A stretch of DNA of 10,793 bases. Origin: Achromobacter sp. (GTDB lineage: Bacteria; Pseudomonadota; Gammaproteobacteria; Burkholderiales; Burkholderiaceae_B). This document shows, in pieces, positions 1-6,523 of this stretch. The position numbers and the translations under genes are program-made. A model generated the notes under the pieces. That model saw only the letters and a program-made list of their open reading frames with translations, was not told the origin of the DNA and ran no database searches. Positions within the stretch are counted from its first letter, which is position 1, and each line of letters begins with the position of its first letter. Location of the stretch: positions 1 to 10,793 of the forward strand of contig DMTA01000086.1 of assembly GCA_003454835.1 (NCBI GenBank), written 5' to 3'.

Positions 1-75
1 GACATTGACGATGCCCATGACAAGCGGGCGCTCGAGATCAAACTCGAAGCGCCCGCAAAGGAAGTTATTTGCCAT
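1..75 (-). CDS. folP: Dihydropteroate synthase, N-terminal fragment (runs off the window)
   Basis: Only the first 25 codons are present, read from the ATG at 75-73 to the window edge. They begin MANNFLCGRFEFDLERPL and continue VMGIVNV. The MGIVNV stretch is the first strand of the dihydropteroate synthase barrel, normally followed by TPDSFSDGG. The enzyme joins p-aminobenzoate to dihydropterin pyrophosphate in folate synthesis, in the cytoplasm, and is the sulfonamide target. The start lies 18 bp after the ftsH stop with only a weak ribosome binding site, so it is probably translated from the ftsH transcript. The ftsH-folP order is conserved in many proteobacteria. The call rests on a short but characteristic stretch. 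Confidence 0.85.
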   Translation of the reverse strand, partial: MANNFLCGRFEFDLERPLVMGIVNV

Positions 76-93
76 AAACCAGAACGAAGAACC

Positions 94-1980
<1,887 letters not shown>

Positions 1981-2022
1981 GGTCGATCTCCTGCTTTCGA
2001 TTCCGACCGGCGACTGCGCACC

Positions 2023-2051
2023 CGCGTATGGCACAGTCACAAGTATGTCAA
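2023..2051 (-). promoter_or_regulatory. Candidate ftsH promoter (possible sigma-70/sigma-32 overlap)
   Basis: A perfect -35 TTGACA lies on the minus strand at 2051-2046. Seventeen bases further is TACGCG (2028-2023), a poor -10; an alternative -10 CATACG preceded by TG lies two bases closer. TGCCATAC, 12 bases after TTGACA, also loosely resembles the sigma-32 -10 element CCCCATNT. Heat-shock control of ftsH is known in E. coli, but here the match is weak. A start near 2015 would give a leader of about 35 nt. A separate -10-like TAGAAT sits at 2063-2058 without a good -35. Confidence 0.3.
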
Positions 2052-2200
2052 TAGCCCATTCTAACCTGTAGGACGGAGTTGCGTCCCGGCAGCCGTGGGG
2101 CCCATTTAATTACATTTGATTCTTGAGTTTTCTGGTCGTTGTCTCGGCGGGACGGGGGTTTTCTTGGCCAGGACGCAAGCCCCGGATGATTACGAAACGG

Positions 2201-2833
2201 TTACTTCAGATCGCGCGCCACCAGAAAGGTTTCTGAGGACTTGTCCCGAGAGGCCTTCGGTTTACGTTCGACCACCCGGCGGAAGCGCTTTTTGAAGGAT
2301 TCCACGATCTGCGAAAAGCCCGTGCCGTGGAAAGCCTTGACGATTAGCGCCCCGTTGGGCTTGAGGTGGGCGCAGGAAAATTCCATCGCCAATTCGCAAA
2401 CATGCTGGATGCGCGCAGAATCGGCAATACCCACCCCGGACAAGTTGGGGGCCATGTCTGAAATAACAAGGTCCACCGCGCGCGATCCGACCATGTCTTC
2501 CAATTGTTTCAAGACTTCGTCTTCGCGGAAGTCGCCCTGGATGAATTCCACGCCCGCCACGGGCTCCATGGGCAGGATGTCCAGAGCAATGATGCGGCCG
2601 TCCACGACGCCGCCCGGGCCGGCGAGCCGCTCGCGCGCCACCTGTGACCAGCTGCCCGGCGCGGAGCCCAGGTCAACGACCAGGTCGCCCCGTCGCATCA
2701 GCTTTTCGGTATCAAGGATCTCGATCAGCTTGAAGGCGGCGCGGGCGCGATAGCCCTTCTGTTGCGCCAGCTTCACATAGGGATCATTGATGTGCTGGTG
2801 AATCCAGTCTTTAGAGAATTTATTCTTGGCCAT
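2201..2833 (-). CDS. rlmE: 23S rRNA (uridine-2552 2'-O)-methyltransferase
   Basis: RlmE (RrmJ/FtsJ) methylates the ribose of U2552 in the A-loop of 23S rRNA in the 50S subunit, using S-adenosylmethionine, at a late assembly step. The 210-aa product matches the usual length. The SAM-binding motif I is [11 protein letters not shown] (52-62), with acidic residues D85 and D101 in the following strands. The catalytic tetrad is K35, D126 (in ISDMAPN), K166 (in LIVKAF) and E201 (in SSETFLVA), in the correct spacing. The N-terminus [11 protein letters not shown] and the [11 protein letters not shown] segment are typical. Only 18 bp separate its ATG from that of the divergent yhbY, so its promoter must lie inside the yhbY coding region. 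No strong ribosome binding site precedes the ATG; a GGAA lies about 10 bases upstream. ftsH follows in the same direction. Confidence 0.97.
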   Translation of the reverse strand: MAKNKFSKDWIHQHINDPYVKLAQQKGYRARAAFKLIEILDTEKLMRRGDLVVDLGSAPGSWSQVARERLAGPGGVVDGRIIALDILPMEPVAGVEFIQGDFREDEVLKQLEDMVGSRAVDLVISDMAPNLSGVGIADSARIQHVCELAMEFSCAHLKPNGALIVKAFHGTGFSQIVESFKKRFRRVVERKPKASRDKSSETFLVARDLK

Positions 2834-2838
2834 TACCG

Positions 2839-2844
2839 TACAAT
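2839..2844 (+). promoter_or_regulatory. Candidate -10 element for yhbY
   Basis: TACAAT matches the sigma-70 -10 consensus at 5 of 6 positions and lies eight bases before the yhbY ATG at 2852, so transcription would begin at or next to the ATG. No convincing -35 is found at 16-18 bases upstream. The site is inside the 18-bp gap and would make yhbY mRNA leaderless or nearly so. Confidence 0.3.
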
Positions 2845-2851
2845 TCCACGC

Positions 2852-3454
2852 ATGCCTATATTAGAACTTACCTCTCGTGAGCGCAGCGACCTGCGGTCCG
2901 CCGCTCACCCTCTGCGCCCCGTCGTCCTGATTGGCGACAACGGCCTGACCGACGCCGTGCTGAAGGAAATCGATCGGGCGCTGACTTCGCATGGCCTCAT
3001 CAAGGTTCGCGCCGGCGGCGACGACCGTGAGGCCCGCGATGTCATGCTCGCCACGATCTGCGAGACGCTATCCTGCGCGCCTGTGCATCACCTGGGCAAG
3101 ACCCTGATTCTGTTCCGCCCGCTGCCCGGCAACATCAAGCCCGCCGCGCTGGCCGCCCAGGAACCCGAAGCGCCTGCCAAACGCCGCGCGTCGGAGCCTT
3201 ACACGCCCAAGAAGCTGGCCGCCGAAGGCAAAAGCCTTGCCAAGCGCCCGCGCCGCAGCGAATCCGAAGAGCCCGCACCCGCCAAGAAGCGTTACGTCCC
3301 CCAGGACGAACTCAACAAGAACGGCAAGCCCATGCGGCCTTCCAACAAGCGCTCCACGTCCAGCGGCCACGGCATTCCGCGCCGCGCCGGCAGCGCCCTG
3401 AGCCTGCGCGCCGGAGCCCGCAGCGGCACCAGCCGCAAGACCGCAAAAAGGTAA
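2852..3454 (+). CDS. yhbY: YhbY-type ribosome assembly RNA-binding protein with long basic tail
   Basis: The first ~92 residues form a CRS1-YhbY (CRM) RNA-binding domain: [19 protein letters not shown], then [18 protein letters not shown] with the GxxG-type loop G28-D-N-G31, and the closing strand KTLILFRP (83-90). E. coli YhbY associates with precursor 50S particles. The whole product is 200 aa, about twice the ~97 aa of E. coli YhbY; residues ~95-200 are a Lys/Arg/Pro/Ser-rich, probably disordered tail ending SRKTAKR. The open frame extends upstream to 2762, but the ATG at 2852 gives the conserved N-terminus and avoids overlapping rlmE. There is no visible ribosome binding site before the ATG, which fits a leaderless message. 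It is divergent from rlmE and convergent with greA. The family call is firm; the tail's role is inferred as RNA binding. Confidence 0.92.
   Translation: MPILELTSRERSDLRSAAHPLRPVVLIGDNGLTDAVLKEIDRALTSHGLIKVRAGGDDREARDVMLATICETLSCAPVHHLGKTLILFRPLPGNIKPAALAAQEPEAPAKRRASEPYTPKKLAAEGKSLAKRPRRSESEEPAPAKKRYVPQDELNKNGKPMRPSNKRSTSSGHGIPRRAGSALSLRAGARSGTSRKTAKR
2858..2863 (-). promoter_or_regulatory. Candidate -10 element for rlmE
   Basis: TAATAT on the minus strand (with TATAGG overlapping it at 2860-2855) is the only AT-rich -10-like sequence at a sensible distance from the rlmE ATG at 2833. It lies inside the first codons of yhbY. No good -35 is visible, so this is a weak call. Confidence 0.22.
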
Positions 3455-3463
3455 GTCCAGGCA

Positions 3464-3488
3464 CAAAAACGGGCGCTTTACGCGCCCG
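3464..3488 (-). terminator. Rho-independent terminator of greA
   Basis: On the minus strand a perfect 7-bp GC stem (CGGGCGC / GCGCCCG, 3488-3482 with 3476-3470) with a 5-nt loop is followed at once by five T residues (3469-3465). It lies about 96 bases downstream of the greA stop. On the plus strand the same hairpin sits 15 bases after the yhbY stop but has no T-run behind it, so it would at best help protect or weakly terminate yhbY mRNA. Confidence 0.85.
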
Positions 3489-3584
3489 GTCCACCATAGC
3501 GATCCGCAATGTACCGCGGAATTCAGACGAACGTAGCGTCCGGGCCAGGGTGGTTTGACATTTTTACTGCTTGTGGTGCTTGCG

Positions 3585-4061
3585 TCAGATGTAACGCACG
3601 CCCAGGACTTCGTACTCGCGAACGCCAGCCGGGGCAACGACCTCGACCACATCGCCTTCACTCTTGCCGATCAGCGCGCGAGCCACAGGGCTGGACACGG
3701 AAATCAGGTTGGACTTGATATCGGCTTCAACGTCGCCGACGATCTGATACGTGACGCGATCGCCGGAATCCAGGTCTTCGATGTCGACGGTAGCGCCAAA
3801 CACGGCGCGGCCTTCGGCCTCGAGCGAGGTCGGGTCGATGAGGTGGGCATTGGAAAGCGTGCCTTCAAGCTCGGCAATCCGGCCCTCGATGAAACCTTGG
3901 CGCTCGCGAGCGGCATCGTACTCGGCATTTTCCGACAGATCACCCTGTGCGCGCGCCTCGGCGATTGCGTTGATCACGGCAGGACGTTCGACGGTTTTCA
4001 GCCGTTGGAGCTCTTCTTGCAAGCGCTCGGCCCCGCGCACGGTCAAAGGAATGGCAGACAT
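3585..4061 (-). CDS. greA: Transcription elongation factor GreA
   Basis: GreA enters the secondary channel of RNA polymerase and stimulates cleavage of the backtracked RNA end, restarting stalled complexes. The product is 158 aa, the normal length. The N-terminal coiled-coil runs from [18 protein letters not shown] to about residue 75, and its tip carries the essential acidic pair D41 and E44 in [14 protein letters not shown]. The C-terminal FKBP-like domain follows (about 83-158), ending in [10 protein letters not shown]. The start at 4061 is chosen because it gives the family N-terminus and has GGGAAA a few bases upstream; the open frame runs on to 4193, but those residues are not GreA-like and span a terminator. 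greA has its own terminator at 3464-3488. Its leader contains an intrinsic terminator (4085-4106), suggesting attenuation. Confidence 0.97.
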   Translation of the reverse strand: MSAIPLTVRGAERLQEELQRLKTVERPAVINAIAEARAQGDLSENAEYDAARERQGFIEGRIAELEGTLSNAHLIDPTSLEAEGRAVFGATVDIEDLDSGDRVTYQIVGDVEADIKSNLISVSSPVARALIGKSEGDVVEVVAPAGVREYEVLGVRYI

Positions 4062-4084
4062 GTCGTTTCCCAAACAAAAAGTAG

Positions 4085-4106
4085 AAAAACGCCCCGAAGG
4101 AGCGTT
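4085..4106 (-). terminator. Intrinsic terminator in the greA leader (candidate attenuator)
   Basis: On the minus strand ACGCTCC (4105-4099), a 3-nt loop TTC and GGGGCGT (4095-4089) form a 7-bp stem with one G-T wobble, followed by an uninterrupted T-run (4089-4085). The U-tract ends only 23 bases before the greA ATG, leaving room for the ribosome binding site but not for a normal promoter. greA mRNA therefore probably has to read through it. An intrinsic terminator in the E. coli greA leader, giving the short GraL RNAs, is a known parallel. Confidence 0.75.
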
Positions 4107-4191
4107 CTCGGTGAAGGCCGCAGGACCGGCGCGCTTGCCTTTTGTTTGCCATTTGATGCTTGGAAAAATCTGGCGAGCGGCGCGGGCGACC

Positions 4192-4224
4192 AAAACAAAA
4201 CCCCGGCTCGGGTCGGAACCGGGG
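4192..4224 (-). terminator. Strong rho-independent terminator upstream of greA
   Basis: On the minus strand CCCCGGTT (4224-4217) pairs with AGCCGGGG (4208-4201) over 8 bp with one wobble and an 8-nt loop. It is followed by TTTTGTTTT (4200-4192). It may end transcripts arriving from rutG, whose stop is about 250 bases upstream, or act as a first leader terminator if greA is transcribed from the candidate promoter at 4238-4266. Confidence 0.8.
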
Positions 4225-4237
4225 CAATCAAAGTCAT

Positions 4238-4266
4238 ATTGTGGTCAATCTCGGCGGGAATTGCAA
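4238..4266 (-). promoter_or_regulatory. Candidate sigma-70 promoter for greA
   Basis: On the minus strand TTGCAA (4266-4261; 4 of 6) is followed by exactly 17 bases and CACAAT (4243-4238; 4 of 6). Initiation would fall near 4231, immediately before the terminator hairpin at 4224. It is the best promoter-like pair in the region upstream of greA, but neither hexamer is strong. Confidence 0.3.
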
Positions 4267-4279
4267 GCCGCCGGAGAAA

Positions 4280-4346
4280 ACGGCCTTTTCGGCGCATTTC
4301 GGCGCTGTAACCCACTAAAACCGGCGATTTCGCACCGAAAAGCCGT
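4280..4346. repeat. Imperfect inverted repeat with internal 9-bp direct repeat
   Basis: ACGGCCTTTTCGG (4280-4292) is the reverse complement of CCGAAAAGCCGT (4335-4346) apart from one unpaired C, with about 42 bases between. Overlapping the left arm, TTTCGGCGC occurs at 4287-4295 and again at 4297-4305, one helical turn apart. A protein-binding site or a structured RNA leader are both possible; no known operator is recognised. Confidence 0.5.
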
Positions 4347-4406
4347 TGCGGCCTTACCGCACCCGAAGGACGCCTGCGCGGACTGCGGGTTTTCCGGGAT
4401 TCGTTT

Positions 4407-4467
4407 GCGCCGGGACACTACTGGCCGATAGGCTTTGTGCCCCGGCGCGGGACGCCATGGCGTCCCG
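4407..4467. repeat. Nested palindromes downstream of rutG
   Basis: CGGGACGCCATGGCGTCCCG (4448-4467) is a perfect 20-bp palindrome starting 11 bases after the rutG stop. Overlapping its inner edge, CCCGGCGC (4441-4448) is the exact reverse complement of GCGCCGGG (4407-4414), with ACA/TGT continuing the pairing across a 2-nt bulge. The two foldings share one base. There is no T-run, so this is not a standard intrinsic terminator; it may protect the 3' end of rutG mRNA. Confidence 0.55.
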
Positions 4468-4477
4468 GATGCCGCCG

Positions 4478-5788
4478 TTACTTGGTGCGCCGCAAGAGCG
4501 CGTACAGGATGATCGCGCCGAACGTGGCGGTACCGATGCCGCCCAGCGTGAAGTTGCCCAGCTTGATGGTGAAGTCGCCCGCGCCCAGCACCAGCGTGAC
4601 CGCGGCCACGATGAGGTTTCGGTTGTCGGTGAAATCAACCTGGTTGACGACCCAGATGCGGGCGCCGGCAATGGCGATCAGGCCGAACACCACCACCGAC
4701 ATGCCGCCCAGGACCGGTCCCGGGATCGTCTGGATGAGCGCGCCGAACTTGGGTGAGAAGCCCAGAACGATGGCGATCAGGGCGGCGATCACGAACACCA
4801 GCGTGGAATAGATGCGGGTGACTGCCATCACGCCGATGTTCTCGGCGTAGGTCGTGACGCCCGTGCCGCCGACGGCGCCCGATACCATGGTGGCCACGCC
4901 GTCGCCGACGAAGGCCCGGCCGAGGTAGCGGTCCAGGTCGCGGCCCGTCATGGCGCTGACGGCCTTCACGTGCCCCAGGTTTTCGGCCACCAGGATGATG
5001 GCGACCGGCACGATGAGGCCCATGGCCTCGGCCTTGAACACGGGCGCCGCGAAGTGCGGCAGGCCGAACCAGGCGGCGGCCGACACGGCGGTAAAGTCGA
5101 TGGGCTTGCCCAGGCCCAGACCGTTGGCCAGCACGGCATACACCACGCAGGCGAGGATCAGGCCGACCAGGATCAGCAGGCGCTGCACCATGCCGCGTGT
5201 GTAGACGGCGATGCCGCCGACGCAGACGATCGTGACGATGGCCATGGCGCTGTCAAAACCCGAGGCGCCCATCGCGCCCTTGGCGGCAATGGGCGCGAGG
5301 TTCAGGCCGATCACCGCGACAACCGCACCCGTCACGACGGGCGGCATCAGCGTGTCGATCCAGTTGGCGCCACCGCCTGCCCTCGCATTGACGATCCAGA
5401 CAATCACGCCGATCAACGTGTACGCCAGACCGCAGGCGATGATGGCGCCCAACGCCACGCCGATGTTGGCGTTGGCGCCCCCGCCGGCATAGCCGGTCAC
5501 CGCGATCACGCCGCCGATGAATGCAAAGCTGGAACCCAGGTAGCTGGGCACGCGTCCGCCCACGAACAGGAAGAAGATCAGCGTGCCGATGCCCGACATC
5601 AGGATGGCGACGTTGGGATCGAAACCCATGAGCAGCGGCGCGAGCACGGTCGAGCCGAACATCGCAACGACGTGCTGGGCACCCATGGCCACGTTCTTGG
5701 GCCAGGACAGCCGTTCGTCGGGCGCGATGATGACGCCGGGCTCGGCGTCGTCCGCCAGGCGCCAGCGCGGAAAGTAGGAATTGGACAT
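4478..5788 (-). CDS. rutG: NCS2-family pyrimidine permease, RutG-like
   Basis: Inner-membrane proton symporter of the nucleobase-ascorbate (NCS2) family, predicted to import uracil or a related pyrimidine. The product is 436 aa with about 14 hydrophobic segments. Family marks: the QH motif of helix 1 (Q38-H39 in GAQHVVAMFG), GRVPSYLGSSFAFIG (78-92), the helix-8 acidic residue E269 in VAENLGHVKAV, and E316 in TGVTTYAENIGVMAVT. These two glutamates correspond to the uracil-binding pair of UraA. The N-terminal PDERL and the WFGLPHF and LVLGAGDF segments are closer to E. coli RutG than to UraA, as I remember those sequences. A glycine-rich insertion (about 135-142) lies before the PPVVTG motif. 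No other rut genes are next to it, so a role in the Rut pathway is not shown. The ATG has GGGGAA just upstream. It is divergent from the FlxA-like gene. Confidence 0.9.
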   Translation of the reverse strand: MSNSYFPRWRLADDAEPGVIIAPDERLSWPKNVAMGAQHVVAMFGSTVLAPLLMGFDPNVAILMSGIGTLIFFLFVGGRVPSYLGSSFAFIGGVIAVTGYAGGGANANIGVALGAIIACGLAYTLIGVIVWIVNARAGGGANWIDTLMPPVVTGAVVAVIGLNLAPIAAKGAMGASGFDSAMAIVTIVCVGGIAVYTRGMVQRLLILVGLILACVVYAVLANGLGLGKPIDFTAVSAAAWFGLPHFAAPVFKAEAMGLIVPVAIILVAENLGHVKAVSAMTGRDLDRYLGRAFVGDGVATMVSGAVGGTGVTTYAENIGVMAVTRIYSTLVFVIAALIAIVLGFSPKFGALIQTIPGPVLGGMSVVVFGLIAIAGARIWVVNQVDFTDNRNLIVAAVTLVLGAGDFTIKLGNFTLGGIGTATFGAIILYALLRRTK

Positions 5789-5840
5789 GGATTCCCCGGG
5801 GGGTGATACGGATTAGGGTTTCAGACTGCGAGCGGGCGCC

Positions 5841-5870
5841 AGTGTAAAGGGGGCCATCCACAGGCGGCAA
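5841..5870 (-). promoter_or_regulatory. Candidate promoter of rutG
   Basis: On the minus strand TTGCCG (5870-5865) is followed by 18 bases and TACACT (5846-5841; 4 of 6 to TATAAT). Initiation near 5834 would give a leader of about 45 nt. The pair is the best on this strand in the 151-bp divergent region, but the -35 matches at only 3 positions. Confidence 0.33.
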
Positions 5871-5873
5871 CGT

Positions 5874-5901
5874 TTAAGTTTTGACGCCGGAATGCCGTAT
5901 T
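5874..5901 (+). promoter_or_regulatory. Possible sigma-28 (FliA) promoter of the FlxA-like gene
   Basis: TTAAGTTT (5874-5881) matches 7 of 8 positions of the sigma-28 -35 element TAAAGTTT, and GCCG at 5894-5897 matches the first half of GCCGATAA, but the rest (TATT) does not. The spacer is 12, one more than usual. TTGACG (5881-5886) is a good sigma-70 -35, but no -10 lies at the right distance. The sigma-28 reading is favoured partly because the gene resembles flxA, a known FliA target in E. coli. Confidence 0.28.
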
Positions 5902-5939
5902 AGTGGAAAACCCGAAATCCCAGGCATACAGGAGCAGTC

Positions 5940-6380
5940 ATGGCGATCAACAGCATCAGCGGCACCTCCCGCATTGGCAGCCTTGCCGACATGTGGGCCG
6001 AAAAGATCCAGGCCAACAAGGAAGCGAAAAATGCCTCGGGGCAGGAGGCCGTCTCGGTGACCGCTGAAGGCAAGATCCGCGTCAATACGCCTGGCGCCAG
6101 CAAGGTGGCGACCGCGCAGGCTGCGGAAGAAACCGACAACGAAGACGAATACACCCGCCAGATCAAGGAGTTGCAGAAGCAGCTCAAGCGCATCATGGAC
6201 CAGATCGCCAAGGTGCAGGCGAGCGGCATGTCGGCCGAGATGAAGGCGCAGCAGGTGATGGCGCTGAATGCGCAGGCCGTGCAGATCCAAGGGCAGATCG
6301 CACAGGTCTTGGCAATGCAGGCGCGTGCGGCTCAAAGCAGCGGCGGGTCTCAGGGCACCGGCGTGTCGGCCACGGCCTGA
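5940..6380 (+). CDS. FlxA-like coiled-coil protein
   Basis: The product is 146 aa with no signal peptide or membrane segment. Residues ~1-65 are polar and probably disordered; ~68-130 form a strongly heptad-like helix pair (QIKELQKQLKRIMDQIAKVQ, a short SGMSAEMKAQQ break, then QVMALNAQAVQIQGQIAQVL); the C-terminus is a Gln/Ser/Gly/Ala tail. This layout, two amphipathic helices split by a Ser-x-Glu-x-Lys turn, resembles the FlxA-like family. E. coli flxA depends on the flagellar sigma factor, but the molecular role of the family is not known, and I cannot rule out a type III secretion or other coiled-coil protein. The start has AGGAG five bases upstream (5930-5934). It is divergent from rutG, stands alone, and is followed by a tandem repeat. 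The coding call is firm, the family call moderate. Confidence 0.7.
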   Translation: MAINSISGTSRIGSLADMWAEKIQANKEAKNASGQEAVSVTAEGKIRVNTPGASKVATAQAAEETDNEDEYTRQIKELQKQLKRIMDQIAKVQASGMSAEMKAQQVMALNAQAVQIQGQIAQVLAMQARAAQSSGGSQGTGVSATA

Positions 6381-6385
6381 TTCCG

Positions 6386-6449
6386 GGCGCGCATCGCGGC
6401 GCCGTCACTGATGGCGCGCATCGCGGCGCCGTCACTGATGGCGCGCATC
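6386..6449 (+). repeat. 27-bp tandem direct repeat, 2.4 copies
   Basis: Two identical 27-bp units (6386-6412 and 6413-6439) are followed by the first 10 bases of a third (6440-6449). Each unit begins GGCGCGCATCGCGG and contains the palindrome GGCGCC. The unit junctions read GATGGCGCGCATC, a near-palindrome. The array starts six bases after the FlxA-like stop and ends just before the ABC operon promoter. There are no spacers, so it is not a CRISPR; it is a minisatellite-like duplication that may vary between strains. Confidence 0.95.
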
Positions 6450-6460
6450 AAAATTTCTGA

Positions 6461-6490
6461 TTGGACGCTTGGCAGGCGTGCCGGTACTGT
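6461..6490 (+). promoter_or_regulatory. Candidate promoter of the ABC transporter operon
   Basis: TTGGAC (6461-6466; 5 of 6 to TTGACA when one base is shifted, 4 of 6 in register) is followed by 18 bases and TACTGT (6485-6490; 3 of 6). Initiation near 6497 would leave a leader of about 27 nt. It starts 11 bases after the tandem repeat. Confidence 0.3.
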
Positions 6491-6518
6491 CTCCAGACAA
6501 ATCTAAAACTACGGAGAC
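6489..6518 (+). promoter_or_regulatory. Inverted repeat covering the ribosome binding site
   Basis: GTCTCC (6489-6494) is the exact reverse complement of GGAGAC (6513-6518), which contains the ribosome binding site GGAGA of the binding-protein gene. The heptamer AGACAAA also occurs twice (6495-6501, 6515-6521). If transcription starts early enough to include the left arm, the stem would hide the ribosome binding site. If it starts near 6497 the left arm is lost and the repeat could only act in DNA. Confidence 0.4.
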
Positions 6519-6523
6519 AAACC

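Larger units (their letters stand above)
4062..4477. other. 416-bp gene-free leader/intergenic region between rutG and greA
   Basis: No open frame here looks like a real protein; those present are shadows. In the direction of transcription (minus strand) it holds: a 20-bp perfect palindrome and an inverted repeat after the rutG stop (4407-4467), an imperfect inverted repeat (4280-4346), a 9-bp direct repeat with 10-bp period (4287-4305), a candidate promoter (4238-4266), a strong terminator (4192-4224), about 85 unremarkable bases, then a second terminator (4085-4106) and the greA ribosome binding site. Confidence 0.7.

Noticed and set aside
2762..2851. YhbY start at 2762
   Set aside because: The 30 extra residues overlap the rlmE start region and are not part of the conserved CRM domain.
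3470..3488. Hairpin as a plus-strand terminator of yhbY
   Set aside because: No T-run follows on the plus strand; the T-run is only on the minus strand, so it is assigned to greA.
3068..3661. Minus-strand frame between yhbY and greA that could be a missing DUF4149-type membrane protein
   Set aside because: It mostly overlaps yhbY antisense, contains no regular membrane helices of that family, and crosses the greA terminator.
4059..4193. Longer GreA starting at 4193
   Set aside because: The added 44 residues are not GreA-like and are coded across an intrinsic terminator; the ATG at 4061 has its own ribosome binding site.
4970..5806. 278-codon plus-strand frame opposite the RutG-like permease
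   Set aside because: His/Asp/Gln-rich shadow of a membrane protein gene.
6386..6449. Possible CRISPR-like repeat
   Set aside because: The repeat units are directly adjacent with no spacers and there are no cas genes nearby.
6461..6523. TTG start 21 codons upstream of the binding-protein ATG
   Set aside because: It would place a polar stretch ahead of the signal peptide and lies on the candidate promoter; the ATG at 6524 has a good ribosome binding site.
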